The translations under genes and the position numbers were made by a program. Positions 1-4,278 of a DNA stretch of 7,356 nt are shown here, piece by piece (positions within the stretch are counted from its first letter, which is position 1; every line of letters starts with the position of its first letter). The stretch comes from Pseudomonadota bacterium. GTDB lineage: Bacteria > Myxococcota_A > Polyangia > Polyangiales > Polyangiaceae. The notes beneath the pieces are model-generated. The model saw nothing but the letters and a program-made list of their open reading frames with translations. It was not told where the DNA came from and ran no database searches. The stretch is taken from NCBI GenBank assembly GCA_023418705.1, contig JAEZYZ010000130.1, forward strand, positions 1-7,356. The letters are read 5' to 3'.

Positions 1-222
1 GCGCAGGCCGTCGCGCCCCTGCGCCACCGCGACGTACGCCCCGCCCAGGCCGAGCACGCGCGGGCTCGCGACCAGCGCGCCGCGCGCCACCTCGACCCGC
101 CCTGGCTCCTCCTGCGCCGCCGCTCGACCGGCGACGAGCCAAGCGGCCACGCCCCACACCACGCACGACCACGCCGCAAACGATGAGCGCCGCGCCGCGC
201 CCGGCGAAATACGCTGAGGCAT
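1..222 (-). CDS. Partial exported protein, possible PorV/FadL-like outer-membrane protein (N-terminal 74 residues)
   Basis: Reading the minus strand from an ATG at 222 gives an uninterrupted 74-codon frame that continues past base 1. Residues 1-36 look like a Sec signal peptide: a basic N-region (two adjacent Arg at 11-12), a hydrophobic core rich in Ala, Val and Trp (about 15-32), and a likely signal peptidase I site after Ala-Ala-Ala, before QEEPG. The mature part carries VASPRVLGLGGAYVAVA (about 51-67). Phrases of the type 'R-x-L-G-x-G-G-A-Y-V-A-V-A' near the mature N-terminus are typical of PorV/UPF0164 and FadL-like outer-membrane beta-barrel proteins, which are common in Deltaproteobacteria-type genomes. 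The family call is therefore an inference from a short stretch. No clear Shine-Dalgarno is visible before the ATG. The gene is divergent from the Dabb gene at 321. The C-terminal part, which would settle the family, lies outside the window. Confidence 0.65.
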   Translation of the reverse strand, partial: MPQRISPGAARRSSFAAWSCVVWGVAAWLVAGRAAAQEEPGRVEVARGALVASPRVLGLGGAYVAVAQGRDGLR

Positions 223-320
223 GTCGGGGCGAACATGAAGTGCCCGCCTGGGGATGCAAGCCACATTCGAGCAGCGCTCACGGCTGCGCTGCAGCGCACG
301 CGCTGCTATACGCCGCGCCC

Positions 321-620
321 ATGGTGAAGCACATCGTGATGTGGAAGCTCCGAGGTGAGAGCGACGGCGAGCGCCAGACGCACGCCCGCCGCGCGGCGGA
401 CGCTCTGCGCGGGCTCTCCGGAAAGATCCCCGGGATGATCCGCTTGGAGGTCGGCGTCGCGTCCGATACGGGGGAGCAAAGCGCTGACCTCGTGCTCGTC
501 ACCGAGCACGAGGACTGGCAAGCGCTCGCCACCTACCGCACCCACCCCGAGCATCAAAAGGTCGCGGCCCTGATCGCCGAGCTCAAGACGGAGCGCCACG
601 TCTTCGATTTCGAGGCCTGA
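321..620 (+). CDS. Dabb-domain (stress-responsive A/B barrel) protein
   Basis: This 99-residue protein matches the full length of a single Dabb domain (dimeric alpha/beta barrel, ferredoxin-like fold). Seen in the sequence are the strand-1 motif MVKHIVMWKL (1-10), the 'IPGMIRLEVG' turn and strand (36-45), the hydrophobic strand DLVLVTEHED (56-65) with a following Trp, the TYRTHPEHQ helix start (71-79) and the C-terminal strand ending HVFDFEA. These are the usual Dabb landmarks in the usual order. Members form dimers. Biochemical roles vary and most bacterial copies have no assigned substrate, so none is assigned here. The frame stays open upstream to 183, but that extra N-terminal stretch of 46 residues is low-complexity and outside the domain, so the ATG at 321 is preferred even though its ribosome-binding site is weak. 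The gene is probably monocistronic, divergent from the gene at 222 and convergent with the receiver protein at 715. Confidence 0.9.
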   Translation: MVKHIVMWKLRGESDGERQTHARRAADALRGLSGKIPGMIRLEVGVASDTGEQSADLVLVTEHEDWQALATYRTHPEHQKVAALIAELKTERHVFDFEA

Positions 621-637
621 AACCGCGGCCTCCATCC

Positions 638-669
638 GGGTGAGGGCCCCGATGCCTCGGGACACCCTC
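638..669. terminator. Weak hairpin between convergent genes, possible bidirectional terminator
   Basis: GGGTG at 638-642 can pair with CACCC at 663-667, and the inner CCCGA (648-652) with TCGGG (657-661). Alternatively GAGGG (642-646) can pair with CCCTC (665-669). It lies between the stop codons of the Dabb gene (620) and the receiver gene (715), where a shared terminator would be expected. There is no T-run on either side, so this is only a candidate. Confidence 0.3.
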
Positions 670-714
670 AGCTTTGCTCGCGGCTCGGGGCTCTAGATCG
701 TCTCATTTTCCGCT

Positions 715-1113
715 CTAGGTCACGATGGGCGGCGGGCGCGAGCTCGGCGGCGCGCCGTAGCGCTCGACCATATCGATCACCGCGCCGATCTCGAACGGCT
801 TCTGCAACGCCCCCAGCTGCGGATCTTCCGTCTCGTCCACCAGGTCGTCCGCCCCCGACAGGATGACGATCGGGATCGAGCGGAGCTCCACGTCGTTCTG
901 CAGCTCGCGCCGCAGCGTCCACCCGTCCATGATCGGCATCCTCAGGTCGAGCAGGATCAGGTGCGGCCGCGGCGCCTGCGACAGGCGCCGCAGCGCTTCG
1001 CGCCCGTTGGAGGCGGACTCCACCTCGTATCCGTTCAAGGCGAGCACTTCGCTCAAGGTGACGCGCAGGTCGGGTTCATCCTCGACCACCAGGATGCGGC
1101 GGGGTTGGGCCAT
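715..1113 (-). CDS. Orphan single-domain response regulator (receiver protein)
   Basis: The 132-residue protein is one CheY-like receiver domain with a short Pro-rich tail (about 121-132) and no DNA-binding or enzymatic output domain. The phosphorylation site is intact: acidic pair Glu11-Asp12 in ILVVEDEPD, phospho-acceptor Asp56 in LILLDLRMPIMDG, Ser86 in IVILSGADD as the switch Ser/Thr, and Lys105 in the LQKPF motif. It should accept phosphate from a histidine kinase and act by protein-protein contact. No kinase is in the window, so its partner is unknown. The ATG at 1113 is chosen because it begins directly before the first receiver strand (MAQPRRILVVEDE). A TTG at 1149 would add 12 residues. 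An AGGAG lies at 1131-1135, 17 nt upstream of the chosen ATG, which is rather far. The gene lies 115 nt downstream of the DoxX gene on the same strand and may share its transcript or have its own promoter. Confidence 0.9.
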   Translation of the reverse strand: MAQPRRILVVEDEPDLRVTLSEVLALNGYEVESASNGREALRRLSQAPRPHLILLDLRMPIMDGWTLRRELQNDVELRSIPIVILSGADDLVDETEDPQLGALQKPFEIGAVIDMVERYGAPPSSRPPPIVT

Positions 1114-1215
1114 GGCGTGAGAAGCTGCGTCTCCTAAAAACCCACGCAAGTCCGTGCGGTTATGTCACGGTACCCGGTCCTCCTACCCCCTCGCCGCTGC
1201 ACTCACGACCCGGAC

Positions 1216-1228
1216 GCTGCCCGGCAGC
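1216..1228 (-). terminator. Short hairpin directly after the DoxX stop codon
   Basis: GCTGC (1216-1220) and GCAGC (1224-1228) form a perfect 5-bp stem with a 3-nt loop, immediately downstream of the DoxX stop in the minus direction. No T-run follows, so it could be an mRNA 3'-end stabiliser or a weak terminator between DoxX and the receiver gene. Confidence 0.3.
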
Positions 1229-1657
1229 TCAGCGGCCGGACCGCCGCGCCAACAGGGCATCCAGGCTGAAACGTCCCGGGCCGGCGAGCAGCACGACCAT
1301 CGCCACGATCGCGTACGCCAGCGCCAGCTCCTTGCGCTGAAAGGGGTCGCTCGCGTGCACGTGCAGCCCCGCCACCAGCATGGTGCACAGCACGAACGCG
1401 GCGGCGGGTCGGGTCAACAGCCCGATGGCTAGCAGAACTCCCCCGAGAAACTCGCTGAAGGCGGCGGCTGGGCCGAGCACGCCCGGCAGCGGGATGCCCC
1501 GCTGCGCCACCGAGCCGATGAACTTGCCCAGATCGAGCAGCTTGCCGTGCCCGTGCCCCAGGGCGAGCGCCAGACCGAAAAAACCGCGGAGGAGCAAGAG
1601 CCCCGCGTCCACCGCGCCCGGCGAGGTCCGGACCAGCCGTGCCATCCAGCGAGCCAT
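1229..1657 (-). CDS. DoxX-family integral membrane protein
   Basis: The 142-residue protein has the length and layout of the DoxX family: four hydrophobic segments at about 16-33, 64-81, 84-100 and 111-126. Family landmarks are visible: Arg24 in the first helix (LLLLRGFFGLALALGHG) followed by the HGxxK turn (His37-Lys39), Glu69 in FSEFLGGVLLAIGLLTR with the conserved GLLTR (79-83), His99/His101 after helix 3, and the closing GPGRFSLDALL (126-136). DoxX-type proteins sit in the cytoplasmic membrane. Some are linked to thiol redox or thiosulfate oxidation and mycobacterial relatives to a superoxide-detoxifying complex, but most copies have no assigned substrate and none is assigned here. The ATG at 1657 is preceded by GAGGGG about 4 nt away, a good ribosome-binding site. 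A longer frame to 1948 is open but runs over the rpoZ gene and is not used. The gene is divergent from rpoZ. Confidence 0.93.
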   Translation of the reverse strand: MARWMARLVRTSPGAVDAGLLLLRGFFGLALALGHGHGKLLDLGKFIGSVAQRGIPLPGVLGPAAAFSEFLGGVLLAIGLLTRPAAAFVLCTMLVAGLHVHASDPFQRKELALAYAIVAMVVLLAGPGRFSLDALLARRSGR

Positions 1658-1702
1658 CGTCCCCTCGTTTTCGCGGCAAAAGCCCGCGCCCGCAAGTGGG
1701 GT

Positions 1703-1731
1703 TTGCAGGCCGAGCGGCCTTTCGCTACGGT
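1703..1731 (+). promoter_or_regulatory. Candidate housekeeping-sigma promoter for rpoZ with a palindrome in its spacer
   Basis: TTGCAG (1703-1708) and TACGGT (1726-1731) are separated by exactly 17 bp and would place the transcript start near 1738, about 30 nt before the rpoZ ATG. Each hexamer keeps only the key bases of the consensus (TTG; TA...T). The spacer contains the perfect palindrome GGCCG-AG-CGGCC at 1708-1719, which could be an operator or chance in GC-rich DNA. Confidence 0.4.
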
Positions 1732-1768
1732 TCGCGCCCCACACCCCCGAGAGGAGCCGCGTCCGAAC

Positions 1769-2014
1769 ATGGCCCGCGTCACCGTCGAAGATTGTCTCGA
1801 GCAGGAAGAAAACCGCTTTGCCCTCGTCGTGCTGGCCTCCGCCCGCACCCGTAGCCTGATGAAGGGGCAGCATCCCCTGGTCAACTCGAAGAACAAGCCG
1901 GCGGTGACCGCGCTGCGCGAGATCGCGGCGGGCAAGGTGCGTTTCCACCGCGCGACCGACGAGGTCGTGTACGAGTACATCGCCGAGCTGAACGAGCGCG
2001 GCTTCACGACCTGA
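1769..2014 (+). CDS. rpoZ: DNA-directed RNA polymerase omega subunit
   Basis: The 81-residue protein is a full-length, short omega subunit, which binds the beta-prime C-terminal region and helps assemble and stabilise RNA polymerase. It begins MARVTVEDCLE, like the E. coli start MARVTVQDAVE. It continues with the conserved core NRFALVVLASARTRSLMKG (15-33), then HPLVNSKNKPAVTALREIAAGKV (35-57), matching the family pattern 'PLV...NK...ALREI..G'. Two short helical segments follow (about 62-77) and there is no long C-terminal tail. The ATG at 1769 follows GAGGAG at 1751-1756 with a 12-nt spacing, slightly long but the best match nearby. It is divergent from the DoxX gene and leads a plus-strand run with the methyltransferase that starts 11 nt after its stop. 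The neighbours differ from the gmk-rpoZ-spoT arrangement of enterobacteria. Confidence 0.96.
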   Translation: MARVTVEDCLEQEENRFALVVLASARTRSLMKGQHPLVNSKNKPAVTALREIAAGKVRFHRATDEVVYEYIAELNERGFTT

Positions 2015-2025
2015 TCCCCGTCCGC

Positions 2026-2886
2026 TTGACGAACCGAAGGGCTCGGGCCGTCGCGGCCCGGTTCGGGGGCTTCCCCGAGGGCGGCGCGCCGTCCATCCAC
2101 GAGCTCGGCGCGGCCGGCGACGTCGGCGCGGCGGCGCCCTACGTCGACGCTGCCTACTACACCAAGACGTACCGGTCTCGCACCGAGGACGTCGACTTCT
2201 ACCGAGCGCTGGCCTTGGGGGTGGGCGGACCCGTGCTCGAGTACGGCACCGGCAACGGCCGCATCGCGATCGCGATCGCGCGCGCCGGGGTGCCGGTGGT
2301 TGGCGTCGATCTGTCGCGGCACATGCTCGAGAGCTTCGCCCTGCGCCTCGGCGAACAGCCGAAGGCGGTGCAGGAGCGGATCGAGCTCGTGCGGGGAGAC
2401 ATGCGCGACGCGCGGCTCCGGCGCCGGTTCGCGCTCGTGATCGCGCCGTTCAACGCCGTCCTCCACCTCTACGATCGCGGCGACGTCGAAGCCTTCTTCG
2501 CCAACGTCCGCCGGCACCTGAAGCCCGGCGGCCGCTTCGTCTTCGACTACTCCATCCCGACCCCCCAGGAGCTCTGCCGCGATCCGGCGCGCTGGTACGG
2601 GTCCGCGCCCTTCCGGCACCCGACCACCGGCCAGCGGCTGCGGTACGCCGAGCGGTTCGAATACGATCCGATCCGGCAGCTGCTCTTGGTCGAGATGCGG
2701 TTCACTCCGGAGGACGGCAGCCCCGGCTGGATCGTGCCCTTGACCCACCGCCAGTTCTTCCCGCGAGAGATGGCGGCGTTGCTGGCGCACTCGGGGTTCG
2801 GCCGAGTGATCTGGACGGCGGATTTCCAAGCGAAGCCACCGGACGAAACCAGCGACACGCTGGTCGCGACCTGTTCGCTCCGCTGA
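2026..2886 (+). CDS. Class I SAM-dependent methyltransferase
   Basis: The 286-residue protein has a single Rossmann-type methyltransferase domain. Motif I is VLEYGTGNGRIAIAIARAG (70-88), the glycine-rich SAM-binding loop. The acidic end of strand 2 is VVGVDLS (91-97; Asp95 expected to bind the ribose hydroxyls). LVRGDMRD (121-128) gives the adenine-contacting acidic residue, IAPFNAVLHLYD (139-150) is the motif IV/active-site strand, and HLKPGGRFVFDYSIP is strand 5. The C-terminal third forms a beta-rich cap of unknown specificity. The substrate cannot be read from sequence; small-molecule N- or O-methylation is typical of this Methyltransf_25/11-like group. The only reasonable start is a TTG at 2026, 11 nt after the rpoZ stop; no ATG occurs in frame until residue 100, inside the domain. 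No clear ribosome-binding site precedes it, so expression is probably translationally coupled to rpoZ. Confidence 0.88.
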   Translation: MTNRRARAVAARFGGFPEGGAPSIHELGAAGDVGAAAPYVDAAYYTKTYRSRTEDVDFYRALALGVGGPVLEYGTGNGRIAIAIARAGVPVVGVDLSRHMLESFALRLGEQPKAVQERIELVRGDMRDARLRRRFALVIAPFNAVLHLYDRGDVEAFFANVRRHLKPGGRFVFDYSIPTPQELCRDPARWYGSAPFRHPTTGQRLRYAERFEYDPIRQLLLVEMRFTPEDGSPGWIVPLTHRQFFPREMAALLAHSGFGRVIWTADFQAKPPDETSDTLVATCSLR

Positions 2887-2906
2887 GCCCGGGTCCGAGG
2901 GGGGAG

Positions 2907-2930
2907 GGCGACGGGCTTTCACGCGTCGCC
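2907..2930 (+). terminator. Perfect 7-bp hairpin downstream of the methyltransferase
   Basis: GGCGACG (2907-2913) and CGTCGCC (2924-2930) are perfect reverse complements around a 10-nt loop, 20 nt after the methyltransferase stop. No T-run follows. The right arm, as GCGTCGCCGG (2923-2932), recurs at 2960-2969 just before the dnaJ-like start. It could be a factor-assisted terminator or a processing site between the two genes. Confidence 0.3.
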
Positions 2931-2978
2931 GGCCTTGCCGCAGGCCCTTCGCGCGTTTAGCGTCGCCGGTGAATCCGT

Positions 2979-3923
2979 ATGGCCTCCGATCTTTACGAGG
3001 AGCTCGGCGTCGCCCGCACCGCGAGCCAGGACGAGATCAAAAAGGCGTACCGCAAGCTCGCCGCCCAGCTCCACCCGGACCGAAACCCCGGCAACGCTCA
3101 GGCCGAAGCGCGCTTCAAGGCGGTCAACCGCGCCCACCAGGTGCTGAGCGACCCGAAAAAGCGCTCGCTTTACGACGAGTTTGGAGAAGACGCGCTGCGC
3201 GAAGGGTTCGACGCCGACGCCATGCGGGCCTACAAGCGCGCCGCGGGCGCTGGCGGGCGCGTCCGCTTCCGCCGCGGCGGCGGCGGGTTCGAAGAGGTGT
3301 TCGGCGGCGCTGGCGCCGGGGGCTTCGGCGATCTGTTCGGCGACCTGTTCGGAGCGGCGCAAGGCCGGGGCCGGGGTCGCACCGCCGCCAAGGGCTCCGA
3401 CGTCGCCAGTGAGGTCACCGTCGACTTCGTCTCCGCCATCCGCGGCGCCGAGCTCAAGCTGCAGGTGCAGGACGGCGGGGAGACCGTCACCGTCCGCATC
3501 CCTCCCGGCGCGGGCGACGGCGACAAGGTGCGCATCCCCGGGCACGGCGCCCCGGGACCCTTCGGCGGTCCCGCGGGGGACTTGATGCTCACCATCCGCC
3601 TCAAGCCGCACCCCTATTTCGAACGCGACGGGCTCGACCTCTACCTGGACCTGCCGATCACGATCGGCGAAGCCTACGCCGGCGCCAAGGTGCGCGTCCC
3701 GACCGCCGAGGGCGACGTCACCCTCACCGTGCCGAAACACGCCCAGAGCGGACAGGTCGTGCGGCTCAAAGGCAAGGGCGTGAAACGCAAGAACGCCGTG
3801 GGCGACCTGTACGTGCGCTTTTTGATCAAGCTGCCCGACGACGAGTCCCCGGCGGTGAAGCGGGCGATCGAGACCATCGAAGCCGCCAGCACCAGCGACG
3901 TCCGCGCCGGCATCGCGTTTTGA
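2979..3923 (+). CDS. DnaJ/CbpA-type Hsp40 co-chaperone without zinc finger
   Basis: The 314-residue protein is a type II (class B) Hsp40, which delivers unfolded clients to DnaK and stimulates its ATPase in the cytoplasm. The N-terminal J domain (about 4-70) has the essential HPD at 32-34, a basic helix II (KKAYRKLAAQ) and the helix III to IV end DPKKRSLYDEFGEDAL. A Gly/Phe-rich linker follows (about 89-135; FEEVFGG, FGDLFGDLFG). Two C-terminal beta-sandwich substrate-binding domains run from about 139 to 290, with VRIPPGAGDGDKVRIPGHG and then HPYFERDGLDLYLDLP and VVRLKGKGVKRK. There is no cysteine in the protein, so the CxxCxGxG zinc-finger repeats of DnaJ proper are absent. Length and order match CbpA (306 residues in E. 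coli). The ATG at 2979 has a weak GGTGA six nt upstream. It lies 92 nt after the methyltransferase and may have its own promoter. No dnaK or grpE is nearby. Confidence 0.95.
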   Translation: MASDLYEELGVARTASQDEIKKAYRKLAAQLHPDRNPGNAQAEARFKAVNRAHQVLSDPKKRSLYDEFGEDALREGFDADAMRAYKRAAGAGGRVRFRRGGGGFEEVFGGAGAGGFGDLFGDLFGAAQGRGRGRTAAKGSDVASEVTVDFVSAIRGAELKLQVQDGGETVTVRIPPGAGDGDKVRIPGHGAPGPFGGPAGDLMLTIRLKPHPYFERDGLDLYLDLPITIGEAYAGAKVRVPTAEGDVTLTVPKHAQSGQVVRLKGKGVKRKNAVGDLYVRFLIKLPDDESPAVKRAIETIEAASTSDVRAGIAF

Positions 3924-3926
3924 CCC

Positions 3927-3941
3927 GGCGGGATGAGCCCG
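3927..3941 (+). repeat. Left copy of a 14/15-bp direct repeat flanking the repeat cluster
   Basis: GGCGGGATGAGCCCG here recurs as GGCGGATGAGCCCG at 4251-4264, identical except for one missing G. The two copies bracket the CGGAAG repeats. This left copy also forms a 5-bp hairpin (GCGGG/CCCGC, 3928-3942, loop ATGAG) four bases after the dnaJ-like stop, so it may equally be a terminator-like stem; A residues, not T, follow it. Confidence 0.6.
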
Positions 3942-3999
3942 CAAAACCCGGGGTAATCCACCGGGATCAGCTCCGCTGGTTGTCTGGCTCGGAGATGGG

Positions 4000-4167
4000 T
4001 CACAGGAAGGTCGGAAGAGCGGAAGGGGGACCGACGTCGTCGGTTCCCGATCGGAGTCGATCTCGACCGGCGCGACGTGAATCGCTGTGACGACCCGCGC
4101 ACCCACGCCCGCTTCGGAGCCCATCCCCCAATCCCAAACTCTTCCGCTCTTCCGCGCGTTCCTGTGA
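4000..4167. repeat. Large imperfect inverted repeat (168 bp), possible REP/MITE-like element
   Basis: The left arm (4000-4025) and right arm (4141-4167) are reverse complements. The outer block TCACAGGAA pairs with TTCCTGTGA (9 bp) and the inner block CGGAAGAGCGGAAG pairs with CTTCCGCTCTTCCG (14 bp). They are interrupted only by a 3-nt versus 4-nt unpaired core (GGT against CGCG). Between the arms is 115 nt with its own hairpin: GGGACCGAC at 4027-4035 pairs with GTCGGTTCCC at 4039-4048 around a GTC loop, with one bulged T. No reading frame of note lies inside. No clear target-site duplication touches the arms. A position between two convergent 3' ends is typical of REP/BIME elements; a MITE remnant is the alternative. 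Confidence 0.7.
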
Positions 4168-4210
4168 AAAATTAAAGGGAGCTCGTGGCGCCTACTTCGG
4201 ACCTCGTTTT

Positions 4211-4235
4211 CATAGGAGGGCGGAAGGTCGGAAGG
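4211..4235 (+). repeat. Third copy of the CGGAAG-rich repeat (direct orientation)
   Basis: This 25-bp stretch aligns to the left arm at 4001-4026 with one gap and four substitutions: CATAGGAGGG against CACAGGAAGG, then CGGAAGGTCGGAAGG against CGGAAGAGCGGAAGG. A 13-bp block, GGAAGGTCGGAAG, is shared exactly with 4005-4017, although offset within the unit. Inside each unit CGGAAG occurs twice with a 2-nt spacer. The left side also pairs imperfectly with 4195-4205. Confidence 0.65.
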
Positions 4236-4250
4236 TTTTCTTGGGAGTTT

Positions 4251-4264
4251 GGCGGATGAGCCCG
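4251..4264 (+). repeat. Right copy of the 14/15-bp direct repeat
   Basis: GGCGGATGAGCCCG, one G shorter than the copy at 3927-3941. It sits 14 nt beyond the end of add (minus strand). The missing G weakens the hairpin that the left copy can form. Confidence 0.6.
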
Positions 4265-4278
4265 ACGGGATCGGTGCT

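Larger units (their letters stand above)
3924..4278. other. Gene-free convergent region packed with repeats and hairpins
   Basis: These 355 bp lie between the 3' ends of the dnaJ-like gene (plus) and add (minus). I see no convincing coding sequence. The stretch holds a short hairpin after dnaJ (3928-3942), a second one CCCGG/CCGGG (3947-3951 with 3961-3965), three copies of a CGGAAG-rich repeat (4001-4026, 4141-4166 inverted, 4211-4235), a central hairpin (4027-4048), an imperfect inverted pair at 4195-4205 and 4216-4226, and a small AT-rich patch near 4166-4177 that stands out from the GC-rich surroundings. Confidence 0.8.

Noticed and set aside
306..311. TATACG as a -10 box for the Dabb gene
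   Set aside because: It lies only 9 nt before the ATG, leaving almost no leader, and no -35 hexamer is found at suitable spacing.
183..320. N-terminal extension of the Dabb protein from an ATG at 183
   Set aside because: The extra residues are outside the domain and overlap the signal-peptide region of the divergent gene; the ATG at 321 gives exactly one Dabb domain.
1114..1149. TTG start at 1149 for the receiver protein
   Set aside because: It adds 12 unconserved residues ahead of the first receiver strand; the ATG at 1113 fits the domain start, though its ribosome-binding site is distant.
1429..2922. Minus-strand frame of 497 codons over rpoZ and the first methyltransferase
   Set aside because: It is antisense to two well-supported genes, with Arg/Ala/Pro-rich composition typical of shadow frames.
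4195..4226. Imperfect hairpin as an intrinsic terminator of add
   Set aside because: The stem has mismatches, no T-run follows in the add direction, and half of it is the third CGGAAG repeat copy, so its sequence is better explained by the repeat.
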